Shown here one piece after another: positions 18,240 through 26,781 of a stretch of 64,000 nucleotides of DNA (position 1 is the stretch's first letter; every line of letters starts with the position of its first letter). The stretch spans positions 133,461-197,460 of the forward strand of contig NZ_NXGA01000001.1 in the NCBI RefSeq assembly GCF_002802965.1, read 5' to 3'. Under the pieces are notes generated by a model. It saw only the letters and a program-made list of their open reading frames with translations, did no database searches and was not told where the DNA came from. The position numbers and the translations under genes were made by a program. The stretch comes from Sporolactobacillus pectinivorans. GTDB lineage: Bacteria > Bacillota > Bacilli > Bacillales > Sporolactobacillaceae.

Positions 18240-19025
18240 TCATCCCTGCCCTTCCTCAAATTCGGGATACAGCGACATACCGCCATCAACGAAAATCGTC
18301 GCTCCGGTCACATAGCCGGATTCACCCGACGCCAGCCAAGCGGCAACTGCTGCCACTTCTTCCGGTTTACCGATATAATCAATCGGAATAAGATCCAGGG
18401 TACTTTGTTTTTGGTTCGGGTCTGAAAATTTTTCCGCGTTAATCGGTGTATTAATGGCTCCCGGTGCAATACCATTCACCCGAATCCCGTTTTTTGCATA
18501 TTCAAGTGCAATGGTCTCACTAAACAGACGAACTCCGCCCTTGCTTGCCGCATAATGGGCGAAAGTCGGCCACGGGATCCTTTGATGCACGGACGACATG
18601 TTAATGATGTTCCCTTTCTTTCTCTGGTTTAAAAAATATTTGATGGCTGTCCTCGACCCAAGAAAAACACCGGTCAGATTCACATTAATAATCCTGTTCC
18701 AGTCTTCAAGACTCAATTTATGTGTAGGCGACTGTTTTTCTATACCGGCATTATTAATCCAAACATCCAGAGTATCGAAGTGTTCGATGGCTGCATTGAG
18801 CAGCGCACGCGCCCCTTTTTCCGTCCCAACATCCGCCCGAATGGCTACCGCATTTCCGCCCGCTTTTCTCAAACTTTCGGCCGTCTCTTCGGCACCGCAG
18901 CGATCGTGATTATAGTTAATAACTACCGACATTTTTTCTTCTGACAGGCGCCTGGCAATCGCATTTCCGATCCCTTTTGATCCGCCGGTAACAACGGCTA
19001 CTTTCCCTGATAAATCCGGATACAT
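18240..19025 (-). CDS. Glucose 1-dehydrogenase-like SDR
   Basis: The 261-residue classical SDR has TGGSKGIG at 13-20 (cofactor), NNAG at 91-94, and catalytic S145, Y158 and K162. The N terminus MYPDLSGKVAVVTGG and the C terminus (YVTGATIFVDGGMSLYPEFE) are typical of Bacillus glucose 1-dehydrogenases, which oxidise beta-D-glucose to gluconolactone with NAD(P). GGAGGG precedes the ATG. Substrate identity is by family resemblance only. Confidence 0.88.
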   Translation of the reverse strand: MYPDLSGKVAVVTGGSKGIGNAIARRLSEEKMSVVINYNHDRCGAEETAESLRKAGGNAVAIRADVGTEKGARALLNAAIEHFDTLDVWINNAGIEKQSPTHKLSLEDWNRIINVNLTGVFLGSRTAIKYFLNQRKKGNIINMSSVHQRIPWPTFAHYAASKGGVRLFSETIALEYAKNGIRVNGIAPGAINTPINAEKFSDPNQKQSTLDLIPIDYIGKPEEVAAVAAWLASGESGYVTGATIFVDGGMSLYPEFEEGQG

Positions 19026-19104
19026 CGTTTTCCCTCCAAAAAATATTTCTTTAACTATTTTGGGAAAATTATCCGGAATTTAATCATTCTCCTCTTTTTA
19101 GAGA

Positions 19105-19147
19105 AAAAACAAAAAATCCATATTTCCCCGAAGGAAAATACAGATTT
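19105..19147 (-). terminator. Terminator of trpB
   Basis: On the minus strand AAATC-TG-TATTTTCC pairs with GGAAATA-TG-GATTT around a TTCG-containing loop, followed by a run of Ts (GATTTTTTGTTTTTTC). It lies 30 bp after the trpB stop. Confidence 0.85.
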
Positions 19148-19177
19148 ATGTTAATGGTTGATAAGTTAAATGGTGAT

Positions 19178-20353
19178 TCATTTATTTTTCAGCATCTCAA
19201 AGACCTGCCGAACATCCTTGTCGCCTCTGCCTGAAAGGTTAACGATAATGCTTTCGTCTTTTGGCAGGGTTGGCGCAAGTTTCATCGCATAGGCGACGGC
19301 GTGGGAACTTTCCAGTGCTGGAATAATTCCTTCCACTTTGGAAAGCGTCTGGAACGCTTCCAAGGCCTCCTGCCCGGTCACCGTCACGTTCTCTTCGCGT
19401 CCGATCGCTTTCAAATAGCTGTGTTCCGGACCAACGCCCGGATAATCAAGACCGGCGGCAATAGAATAAGTTGGTTTCGGAATGCCGTGTTCATCTACCA
19501 GCGCATAACATTTGAACCCATGAATAATTGCCGGAACTCCTTCAGCCAGGCTGGCTGCCTCTGCCGGTTCCACACCGATCAGGCGGACACCTTTTTCATC
19601 AATATAGTGGGCAAATGCGCCGATCGCGTTGCTTCCGCCACCAACACAGGCGAGCACAGCGGCCGGAAGCTTGCCTTCTTTTTCAAGAATCTGGCGCTTA
19701 GACTCCTCACTGATGACCGACTGAAAATATTTGACCATTGACGGATACGGATGCGGACCTACTGCCGATCCAAGCAAATAATACGTATTCTCATGATTTT
19801 GAACCAGATCCTGCAATGCAACGTCCACCGCATCTTTTAAACGGCCCTGGCCCTTTTCCACCGGAACAACCTTTGCGCCGAGCAGCTCCATGCGGAAAAC
19901 ATTTAGTGACTGGCGTTCCGTATCGTATTTCCCCATGTAAATCGTGCAGGGAAACCCGAACAGTGCAGCAACTGTCGCTGTCGCGACACCGTGCTGTCCG
20001 GCCCCTGTCTCAGCAATAATCCGCTTGGCACCCATCCTTTTTGCTAAAAGAATCTGGCCGATGGTGTTGTTAATCTTGTGGGCCCCTGTATGGTTCAGAT
20101 CTTCCCTTTTCAGATAGATTCTGGCTCCCCCGCACCTTTCAGTCAGATTCTTTGCGAAAGTCAGCGGATTCTCACGCCCCACATATTCTTTCAGATAATA
20201 GTAAAATTCTTTTTGAAATTCAGGATCTTTCTTACATTTCTCAAATTCCCTGTCGATCTTGGACAGCACTTCCTGCAACGCTTCAGGAACGTAGCTGCCT
20301 CCGAAATCCCCAAACTTACCCTCTGCTGCCAAGGCACTGCTCTGACTGCTCAT
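19178..20353 (-). CDS. trpB: Tryptophan synthase beta chain
   Basis: The 391-residue PLP enzyme has full TrpB1 length. HTGAHKINN carries the PLP lysine (K93), and [20 protein letters not shown] and [10 protein letters not shown] (phosphate-binding) are all present. It joins indole and serine to give tryptophan. No trpA or other trp gene is adjacent; a terminator follows directly and an unusual leader precedes it. A stand-alone trpB suggests salvage of indole, or a trp pathway encoded elsewhere. Confidence 0.96.
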   Translation of the reverse strand: MSSQSSALAAEGKFGDFGGSYVPEALQEVLSKIDREFEKCKKDPEFQKEFYYYLKEYVGRENPLTFAKNLTERCGGARIYLKREDLNHTGAHKINNTIGQILLAKRMGAKRIIAETGAGQHGVATATVAALFGFPCTIYMGKYDTERQSLNVFRMELLGAKVVPVEKGQGRLKDAVDVALQDLVQNHENTYYLLGSAVGPHPYPSMVKYFQSVISEESKRQILEKEGKLPAAVLACVGGGSNAIGAFAHYIDEKGVRLIGVEPAEAASLAEGVPAIIHGFKCYALVDEHGIPKPTYSIAAGLDYPGVGPEHSYLKAIGREENVTVTGQEALEAFQTLSKVEGIIPALESSHAVAYAMKLAPTLPKDESIIVNLSGRGDKDVRQVFEMLKNK

Positions 20354-20470
20354 CTCAACTCAACTCCACTTGTTCTAAAGTACCACCCGGACTGAAAAAC
20401 TCTTTCTTCCCAGCCGGGCAGCCTCACACACCAAAAAGCGTGTATTCATAGCTTCGCTTAAAAAAGAAAC
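20354..20470 (-). promoter_or_regulatory. Structured trpB leader with a 24-codon ORF
   Basis: A TTGACT sequence lies upstream. An ATG at 20449 opens a 24-codon ORF ending in TAG at 20375, 22 bp before trpB, but without a good ribosome site. The same stretch folds into a 6-bp hairpin (ACACGC / GTGTGT) and a stronger one (CCCGGCTG / CAGTCCGGG, one bulge; 20386-20418), and it ends in GGGTGGTACTTT. The GGGTGGTAC string recalls a T-box tail, but there is no room for stem I. Attenuation-type control is inferred. Confidence 0.4.
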
Positions 20471-20522
20471 AAAGTCAATAGAATTTTCGCAAAAAATATG
20501 ACATTAACAAAAGGGAGCAAAT

Positions 20523-21086
20523 TTAACGATTCATATACTCCGTCGCAAGTGATTCCGCAGCTAAACCGTACACATTTTGAAAAATTTCTTTCCTGAACAT
20601 TTTAAAATCTGTTTCTGTGATTTTATCCGGATAGGCCATAATCTTCAATGATACAGGTTGAGTGGATGTTCCCTGCATGTCTGGTTGAAAATAGCCAAAA
20701 TTACTAACTGCAAATCCCAGGCGCTGGTAGAAGTGAACCCTTCGGACGGCGAGTTCCGTTACCGGTGTTTCCACCTCAAGAACGATTGGTTGATCTGTAT
20801 GAGCCAGATAACTTTTCATCATTTTTGAACCAAGTCCAAGCCCTCTAATCCGTGGATCGGTAGCAAGATGTTCAATAAACCGGAACTTATCAAATTTCCA
20901 TTCGGCAATAAACCCGCCGATGTTCAGATCGTGTTCTGAAATGACCAGTACTCTATAGTTCGGTTTTTCCAGCAGTTTTTTTGCCTGATTATATGAGCGA
21001 ATCTCATTAGCCGGGAAAGACTGTTTCATGAGTTCATAGACGTCATCAAACGCTCTCAGACCAACTTGTTTTAAGTCTTTCTCCAT
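20523..21086 (-). CDS. GNAT family N-acetyltransferase
   Basis: In this 187-residue protein, IEHLATDPRIRGLGLGSKMM is the beta4/acetyl-CoA loop (RGLGLG), and VRRVHFYQRLGF is the conserved helix and strand that follow. It resembles uncharacterised Bacilli GNATs of the YdfB/YjcK type. GAGGAG lies 8 bp before the ATG. It is upstream of trpB in the same direction but separated by the trpB leader, so probably an independent unit. Confidence 0.85.
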   Translation of the reverse strand: MEKDLKQVGLRAFDDVYELMKQSFPANEIRSYNQAKKLLEKPNYRVLVISEHDLNIGGFIAEWKFDKFRFIEHLATDPRIRGLGLGSKMMKSYLAHTDQPIVLEVETPVTELAVRRVHFYQRLGFAVSNFGYFQPDMQGTSTQPVSLKIMAYPDKITETDFKMFRKEIFQNVYGLAAESLATEYMNR

Positions 21087-21286
21087 AATTAACTCCTCAA
21101 TTTTTGTGAAAAGGAATGTTTCCCCTTCTCATACATTGTACTTTAATGCTTTTCACATACGTTAACCTTTTTCTATATATTGCCAAATTTATTTTAAACT
21201 TCACGATAAAACTGTATAAGAATTCAACAATAAATGATAATATTTTCATATAATAAAAATTTTTAGTAAACAGGAGGCATTTCAAG

Positions 21287-21607
21287 ATGCTCGTGGTGAC
21301 AACAGAAAATATTACCGGTTATAAGGTCACAGAAGTTAAAGGTGAAGTTTTCGGACTGATTGTCAGAAGCCGGGGCCTGGGCGGAAACATTATGGCTGGT
21401 CTCAGAAGCCTGGCCGGCGGAGAAATACACGAATATACAAAAATGCTTGAAGACGCGCGCCAGCAGGCGATTGACCGTCTGATTTCAAATGCCGAATCTA
21501 AAGGTGCCAACGCTGTCGTCATGATGCGGTTCGATTCGAGTGAAATCGGACAAAACATGAGTGAAGTTCTGGCATTCGGCACCGCCGTCGTGATTGAAAA
21601 AGAATAA
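21287..21607 (+). CDS. YbjQ / UPF0145 family protein
   Basis: The 106-residue protein opens MLVVTTENITGYKVTEVKGE and continues GGNIMAGLRSLAGGEIHEYT and GANAVVMMRFDSSEIG. This is the standard heavy-metal-binding-like UPF0145 fold of about 105 residues. Function is unproven despite the domain name. AGGAGG sits before the ATG and a terminator follows. Confidence 0.92.
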   Translation: MLVVTTENITGYKVTEVKGEVFGLIVRSRGLGGNIMAGLRSLAGGEIHEYTKMLEDARQQAIDRLISNAESKGANAVVMMRFDSSEIGQNMSEVLAFGTAVVIEKE

Positions 21608-21644
21608 TTAGCGTCTCAGTAAATCAATAACAAAGTGATAAAAG

Positions 21645-21679
21645 ATGCCAGCTGCAGCAAATTGTGGATGGCATTTTTT
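21645..21679 (+). terminator. Terminator after the YbjQ-family gene
   Basis: ATGCCA and TGGCAT flank an 18-nt loop that contains its own GCTGCAGC dyad, followed by TTTTTT. An outer inverted pair GCGTCTC (21611) / GAGACGC (21689) encloses it. Confidence 0.7.
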
Positions 21680-21799
21680 GTGTGATACCGAGACGCGTGC
21701 TGTTCTGTTTTTACGGCAGAAACGGTGAACGCTCTATAGAATCGACCCTACTGAACTAAGCAAACATTTAATTGTTGTTTCCTTGAATGTCGTGAATAT

Positions 21800-22107
21800 T
21801 CAGCGATACTGCCTAATCCCTTTTTCAAATGCCTGGGAGTCATTGTTCTCCAAGCCATGCAGCGCTTCCTGCAGAGCAAATGTTCCTCTGTAGAATTTTA
21901 TCCGCTCAGAGATTTGCCTCCCATCAGGATATAAATCGATGCAATGATCAAAAAAATCCACGCTTTATATTTTGGAAATCTGAAAACCAGAGCTTTATTG
22001 ACGATCAGCACATCATTATTCTGGCCGGTTGTGTTGCGCTCAGCACTGTTAATCTTCAGATCAGGATAAATTTGATGGATCCGGTCTATATATCTTTGTA
22101 CCAGCAT
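21800..22107 (-). pseudogene. Internally deleted aminoglycoside-phosphotransferase-like gene
   Basis: An ATG at 22107 with ATGGAGG upstream opens LVQRYIDRIHQIYPDLKINS and reaches NDVLIVNKALVFRFPKYK, the N-terminal lobe of an APH/choline-kinase-like protein. The frame then breaks, and from about 21950 another frame reads RGTFALQEALHGLENNDSQA to a TGA at 21800, which is the end of the same family. The roughly 200 middle codons holding the catalytic HGDLxxxN and DxD motifs are missing, so the product is inactive. Confidence 0.75.
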
Positions 22108-22167
22108 GTTTCCTCCATGGAATAAAAAAGATGTCCGGTGCCCTGCCAACGGTTGATCAAACGCTAA

Positions 22168-22761
22168 TTAACACAGATCATACTCCATTCTTCTCGCTGT
22201 TTCCTGGACAACTTCTTGATCCAGCAGCTTGCCAACGATGTGAAATGCCATGTTGATACCGGCCGAAATGCCTCCGGAAGTAATGATATCTCCTTCATCA
22301 ACAAATTTAACACCCTGCTGAACTTTGGTGCCGGGAAACTCTTCTTTCAGGCGTTTCAGGCTTGCCCAGTGGGTTGTACATTTTCTGTTTTCCAGAAGTC
22401 CCGCCTTAGCCAGCAGCAAAGCACCCGTGCACACTGACGTCATGAGCCGAACACTTTTCATTTCATTAGCAATCCACTGAATAACCCGCTCGTTATTGAT
22501 TTCTCTGTTCCTTGCCCCCGCTCCGCCGGGAACGACGAGAATATCGAACTGCGGCGCATTTTCAAAACTGTAGTCCGGCTGCACCCTCAGTCCATTCCGC
22601 GCCGCAACCATCTCCCCTGTTTCGGAAACGGTCGTCACTTCGAAAGGCTTTTGTTCTTTTTTTGTTGAAGTGACTGAAAAAACTTCAAACGGACCTGCAA
22701 AGTCCAGTACCTCGACATCATCGAAAAGCAGGATGCCCACACGCCATTTCTGACTTCTCAT
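22168..22761 (-). CDS. DJ-1/PfpI family protein
   Basis: In this 197-residue protein, GILLFDDVEVLDFAGPFEVF, DILVVPGGAGARN and the nucleophile elbow TSVCTGALLLAKAG (C111) are characteristic of the DJ-1/PfpI superfamily. The arrangement matches the isonitrile hydratase / AraC-N-terminal-like branch rather than YajL/Hsp31. It could be a hydratase, glyoxalase-like enzyme or stress protein. GAGGAG precedes the ATG. Confidence 0.9.
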   Translation of the reverse strand: MRSQKWRVGILLFDDVEVLDFAGPFEVFSVTSTKKEQKPFEVTTVSETGEMVAARNGLRVQPDYSFENAPQFDILVVPGGAGARNREINNERVIQWIANEMKSVRLMTSVCTGALLLAKAGLLENRKCTTHWASLKRLKEEFPGTKVQQGVKFVDEGDIITSGGISAGINMAFHIVGKLLDQEVVQETARRMEYDLC

Positions 22762-22970
22762 TTAAACATCTCCTCACTGTCTTTAATGGATTCAAGCATA
22801 CGATCAACATCGCAGAGTAATTTTTTTGCCAGACGAACAGCGTCTTACTTTTAGATTATGATCGATCTTTAATCTCTTTTTTCAACTGTTCAATCGTGGC
22901 ATCATTCCCCTCTACGTAAATGTGTGTGCCTCATTGCTTTTTCCGCTGTCATCAAAATAACAGTTCTCTT

Positions 22971-23348
22971 TCAGCATTTCAGAGCTTCGCTTCTGGCAGA
23001 CTCTTTTTCATAGGCAGCAATTTTTCGGTTTAAATGCTCAATGTTTTCCTCAAGCTTCTTTTTCTGGTCAAGCATAAATAAACGATGAGAATAGAGTATG
23101 TTCAATCTTTCATCTACCGTTTCATCACCCCGGTATCTCAGACAGGCATATTCTTTAATTTTTTTAATGGGCATGGCTGTTTCTTTAAGTTTAATAATAA
23201 AATTGATCCAGATCTGATCAGCCTCAGTGTAAACTCTGCGGTTATTCGTATCCCTCCCGGGGCAAATGATTCCTTCTTTTTCATAGTAACGCAGAGTGTC
23301 TATGCTTAATCCGGTTAATTCTGAAAAAGTACCAATTGAATAAGTCAA
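22971..23348 (-). CDS. MerR family transcriptional regulator
   Basis: In this 125-residue protein, MTYSIGTFSELTGLSIDTLR and YYEKEGIICPGRDTNNRRVY form the MerR HTH and wing; IKKIKEYACLRYRGDETVDE and a coiled coil (about 80-118) follow. No metal-binding cysteine cluster is visible, so it belongs to the aldehyde/redox (AdhR-like) branch. It is divergent from an SDR gene, with a textbook MerR promoter between them. Confidence 0.92.
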   Translation of the reverse strand: MTYSIGTFSELTGLSIDTLRYYEKEGIICPGRDTNNRRVYTEADQIWINFIIKLKETAMPIKKIKEYACLRYRGDETVDERLNILYSHRLFMLDQKKKLEENIEHLNRKIAAYEKESARSEALKC

Positions 23349-23367
23349 AGTGTAACCCTCTTTTCAT

Positions 23368-23398
23368 TTGACATGGAGCATGCTCCAGCATTTATACT
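23368..23398 (+). promoter_or_regulatory. MerR-controlled promoter of the SDR gene (19-bp spacer)
   Basis: TTGACA (23368-23373) and TATACT (23393-23398) are separated by 19 bp, the over-long spacing that MerR activators correct by untwisting DNA. A perfect 14-bp palindrome TGGAGCATGCTCCA (23374-23387) fills the spacer from the -35 end. This is the expected binding site of the divergent MerR protein. Confidence 0.9.
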
Positions 23399-23427
23399 AC
23401 ATTATATCAACTCAGGGAGATGATACT

Positions 23428-24273
23428 GTGAAGAAAGTTTGGTTTATAACCGGAACTTCGACAGGGTTTGGACGGGCGCTTGCCAAGGAACTGATTGGCC
23501 AAGGCTACCCTGTTGCCATAACCGCAAGGCATCAGGATCAGATTGCCGAACTGGTGGAAGGCAACGAACAGGCCATTGCTCTGACTCTGGATGTAACAAA
23601 AAAAGATCAGGTCAAGCATGCGGTGAACCAGGCACTCGATAAATTCGGGCGCATAGATGTGTTGGTGAACAATGCCGGCTATGGTTATTTTGGCGCTGTT
23701 GAGGAAAGTGACGAAGAAGCCGTCCGTAAACTTTTCGAAACGAATTTCTGGGGCCTGAGCGATCTGACCCGAACGGTACTGCCAGCGATGCGTAAACAGC
23801 GCAGCGGCCATATTGTCAATGTTTCATCGATCGGCGGCCTGACTGCGTTTCCTACTTTCGGCTACTATCATGCGACAAAATTTGCCGTTGAAGGTCTGTC
23901 GCAGGCACTGGCGAAAGAAGTTGAACCACTCGGCATTCATGTCACACTCGTGGAGCCGGGCGCTTTCCGTACGGACTGGTCCGGCCGCTCCTCTGTAGAC
24001 CGGACGAAAGTCATTGACGACTATCTCGAAACAGCCGGGAAACGCCTGCAAAGTTCCCATGCAAACTCCGGAAAGCAGCCTGGCAGCCCTGAACTTGCTG
24101 CCAAAGCAATCATCAAGGCTGTGGAATCCGAACACAGTCCCATCCACCTGCTGCTCGGCAAAGATGCCGTTAAAAATGCCCGGATTCAGCTGGAAAATGT
24201 AACAAAAGATCTGGAAACATGGGAAAATGTCTCGACGCATGTGGACTACGGGGATGAAGGTTTCTGGAATTAA
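23428..24273 (+). CDS. Short-chain dehydrogenase/reductase
   Basis: GTG 23428 (GGGAG 8 bp upstream) gives 281 residues. TGTSTGFG (8-15), NNAG, NVSSIGG and YYHATK (catalytic Tyr and Lys) are present. The sequence type is that of stand-alone SDRs annotated as oxidoreductases of carbonyl compounds. The upstream frame to 23368 overlaps the MerR promoter and is not translated. Control by the MerR regulator suggests a role in detoxifying an aldehyde or similar electrophile. Confidence 0.9.
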   Translation: MKKVWFITGTSTGFGRALAKELIGQGYPVAITARHQDQIAELVEGNEQAIALTLDVTKKDQVKHAVNQALDKFGRIDVLVNNAGYGYFGAVEESDEEAVRKLFETNFWGLSDLTRTVLPAMRKQRSGHIVNVSSIGGLTAFPTFGYYHATKFAVEGLSQALAKEVEPLGIHVTLVEPGAFRTDWSGRSSVDRTKVIDDYLETAGKRLQSSHANSGKQPGSPELAAKAIIKAVESEHSPIHLLLGKDAVKNARIQLENVTKDLETWENVSTHVDYGDEGFWN

Positions 24274-24347
24274 GCTTAGTGATTAAACACTTGCCGTAAA
24301 CCATCTAAACTTTCAATTTCGCAAAGGTTTTCCGCCCATGTTTGCTC

Positions 24348-24388
24348 AAAAGGAACTTCTCACATCTGTCCGGTCAAAAGTTCCTTTT
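24348..24388. terminator. Bidirectional terminator after the SDR gene
   Basis: AAAAGGAACTT and AAGTTCCTTTT form a perfect 11-bp stem around a 19-nt loop; A/T runs lie on both sides. Confidence 0.75.
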
Positions 24389-24569
24389 CGTTCAATCTTT
24401 TCCTGGATTATCCTAAGATGCTGTGAAACAGCTCAGTCACAATGACGGGACGACTAACCAAACTTTTATTCAATCAGGATCCTCAAAACAGACAGCATAA
24501 CAGTCCTTCCTACCTGCAAAAGGATAACGTTCTGGATAAAAAATTGTTATACCACGGTCTCTCATAAAG

Positions 24570-24607
24570 GGATGCTGACCTGAGGTTCTCAATCAGCATC
24601 CTTTTTT
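24570..24607 (+). terminator. Second terminator-like hairpin before the GNAT gene
   Basis: GGATGCTGA and TCAGCATCC form a 9-bp stem followed by TTTTTT. The 180 bp between this and the previous terminator contains no ORF, so a gene may have been lost, or a small RNA may end here. Confidence 0.65.
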
Positions 24608-24622
24608 GAGGTGGTCAAATAA

Positions 24623-25144
24623 TCACAGAAATTGCTCATAACCATAACGCAAACCTTCCATGTACACATTTCCAGTCCTTTTGAATCCAACTTTGGCTAG
24701 AACATGCTGCATGATCAGATTTTCAGGATGCGTATCAACTCTTACACTTTTAACTGATGGATAGTTAGAACGCAAATAAACAAACACCGTTTCAAACAAA
24801 CGTTGGACGACGCGCTGACCACGGAATTGATTACTAACAGCCACACGATGAATGGCGTAATACGGGCTTTGCTGATTGAGCCATTCTCCATCTTCGATCA
24901 CCTTATAGTGGGCATCCGGGCCAGCGAGCAAAGCCGCATATGCCGCCACTTCACCATCCAATTTGAAAACAAATAAATTCTGATGGCGGATGTCTTGTTT
25001 GAAATCACTCATATCTGGATACCCGTTTTGCCACTGATCAACGCCTTGAGCTTTCAGAAAAGCTTTTGCCTGATCCGTAATTGTCATGATGGCTGGTAAA
25101 TCATGCTTCGTCGCAAGAATAAAATCACTTTTCTGATCTGTCAT
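24623..25144 (-). CDS. GNAT family N-acetyltransferase
   Basis: ATG 25144 with GGAG 6 bp upstream gives about 172 residues; the ORF is open to 25180. AIHRVAVSNQFRGQRVVQRL (acetyl-CoA loop) and HPENLIMQHVLAKVGFKRTG fit small Bacilli GNATs of unknown substrate. It is probably monocistronic. Confidence 0.85.
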   Translation of the reverse strand: MTDQKSDFILATKHDLPAIMTITDQAKAFLKAQGVDQWQNGYPDMSDFKQDIRHQNLFVFKLDGEVAAYAALLAGPDAHYKVIEDGEWLNQQSPYYAIHRVAVSNQFRGQRVVQRLFETVFVYLRSNYPSVKSVRVDTHPENLIMQHVLAKVGFKRTGNVYMEGLRYGYEQFL

Positions 25145-25268
25145 AATTTTCTCCATTCTATAAAAGATTAGATACATCATTTTTGCGTTGATTTAAAGAT
25201 AGCTATTATCGACGACGATTTCTGAATACATGTTTATCCATGTCAAATTCTTAATATGGTCCAATACG

Positions 25269-25826
25269 TCATTCAATGTGTTTAATGATTTTCGCCGGAT
25301 TACCTGCAACAACCACGGCATCAGGCACGTCCCTGGTTACAACTGAACCGGAGCCGATAACGACATTATTGCCAATGTTGACTCCCGGGTTGATGACTGT
25401 TCTCCCGCCAATCCAGACATGATCACCGATCGTCACCGGTTTACCATACTCCGCCCCCGATATCCGTTCGGCTGAGTTCAGCGGATGCGTTGCCGTATAA
25501 ATATGGACGCCCGGAGCAATAAAGCAGTTGTCTCCAATTTCCACTTTGCACACATCTAAAATGACACAGTCAAAATTCGCATAGAAATTTTCGCCGACAT
25601 GTATATTAGTTCCGTAGTCACACCGAAACGTCGGCTCAATATACAGACTTTTTCCTGTCGAACCGAAAAGCTCTTTCAGGAGATCCGCACGCTTATCCAT
25701 TTCAGTTTCCAGCGTTTGATTAAACAGTCTAGTCAATCGCCGTGCTTTCCTGCGTTCTTCCACCAGTACCGGATCATTCGCATGATAAAGTTCTCCATCA
25801 AGCATTTTTTCTTTTTCTGTTTTCAT
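25269..25826 (-). CDS. Sugar O-acetyltransferase (maltose acetyltransferase type)
   Basis: ATG 25826 with GGAGGGAG upstream gives 185 residues. An N-terminal helical part ([20 protein letters not shown]) is followed by left-handed beta-helix hexapeptide repeats, including [10 protein letters not shown] with the catalytic His, [13 protein letters not shown] and [20 protein letters not shown]. It transfers acetyl from acetyl-CoA to a sugar hydroxyl. Maa/LacA-type activity is likely, but the physiological sugar is unknown. Confidence 0.92.
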   Translation of the reverse strand: MKTEKEKMLDGELYHANDPVLVEERRKARRLTRLFNQTLETEMDKRADLLKELFGSTGKSLYIEPTFRCDYGTNIHVGENFYANFDCVILDVCKVEIGDNCFIAPGVHIYTATHPLNSAERISGAEYGKPVTIGDHVWIGGRTVINPGVNIGNNVVIGSGSVVTRDVPDAVVVAGNPAKIIKHIE

Positions 25827-26040
25827 GGCACAGTTTCTCCCTCCAAGATTAATAATTCTATTATAATGAAATCTAATAGAAGATCGTAACTCTTCATAAA
25901 CAATTGAAACCTGAATCAATGAATACAGCTAAAATATTTTTATTCCAAAAGCCTCTGAAGACCGATTTATTTGCAGGAAGACCGATTTTTTTAGCTTGGC
26001 AAATCCCAACATCGTTTCCTCCGAATTTTGGCACTGTTAT

Positions 26041-26075
26041 TAAAAACACCAGAGGCGTATCGCGCCATCCGGTGT
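26041..26075 (-). terminator. Terminator of the LmrB-DUF4811 operon
   Basis: On the minus strand ACACCGGA pairs with TCTGGTGT (one G-U), followed by TTTTTA. It lies 30 bp after the DUF4811 stop. Confidence 0.75.
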
Positions 26076-26104
26076 CCATTAGCTTTAGAAAATAAAGATT
26101 TTAA

Positions 26105-26734
26105 TTATTTTTTGCCGCTCTTTATCGCGCCTCGTGCTTTAGCCGCCTTTATCATCATTTCCTGCTTGATTTTCATTTCTTTCATTAAGTTCTGGACTTG
26201 TTTGGGAGTCAGTATCTGATGTTTCTCCGGGAGGTAGAAAACATTCCGCGTTGACACTTTCACGTTATTGTCTCCACTGAAGGCAAAGAGCGTATGATAG
26301 AACCCGTTTTTAAAAACACGCTTTTTTTCCTGAATCAGAAGATATGGGGACCGGCCGGTCGCTTTAAACTGGTTACTGTCCGTGATCCCGGTATGTTTCA
26401 TGTTCGGTTTCCCCTGTTTGTTGACATTGTAGATATACAGCGGATCACGCCCGACATTCTGGCAAAGAAGAAGGAACGGAATTGCGGCAGACTGCTTCGG
26501 ATTAGATCCTGCTGCCGAATAGATATTGACTTTTTTCGTGTATACAGTATCTTTCATCCCGTAATTACTGTGCTCATTAAGGATCATCAGCGTCTCACTG
26601 CCAAGAAAAAGGATCAGCGACAGAGCAACGAGTAGCCCATTGATAAACTTATGCTGTGAAAACCACTTTGTGCCGCTTGTTAAAATAAATGTCACAAACA
26701 AAGCAGCGCCTATGATTAAAGTAACAAGAATCAT
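26105..26734 (-). CDS. DUF4811 family membrane protein
   Basis: The 209-residue protein has two N-terminal membrane helices (1-20 and 31-51), then a soluble domain (DTVYTKKVNIYSAAGS, then QNVGRDPLYIYNV and TRNVFYLPEKHQILTPKQVQ) and a lysine-rich C terminus. DUF4811 genes are recurrently found after LmrB-like DHA2 exporters in lactic acid bacteria, as here (47-bp gap). It is probably an accessory subunit of the exporter. The biochemical role is not established. Confidence 0.85.
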   Translation of the reverse strand: MILVTLIIGAALFVTFILTSGTKWFSQHKFINGLLVALSLILFLGSETLMILNEHSNYGMKDTVYTKKVNIYSAAGSNPKQSAAIPFLLLCQNVGRDPLYIYNVNKQGKPNMKHTGITDSNQFKATGRSPYLLIQEKKRVFKNGFYHTLFAFSGDNNVKVSTRNVFYLPEKHQILTPKQVQNLMKEMKIKQEMMIKAAKARGAIKSGKK

Positions 26735-26781
26735 TTTTTCACTTCCTGATTTTAAGAAATTACCTCAGACAGGGGCCGTTG

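Noticed and set aside
20354..20470. T-box riboswitch upstream of trpB
   Set aside because: Only a GGGTGGTAC string is T-box-like; there is no room for stem I, no specifier and no terminator.
21611..21695. GCGTCTC / GAGACGC pair as insertion-sequence ends
   Set aside because: Only 7 bp, encloses just a terminator, and no target duplication or transposase is visible.
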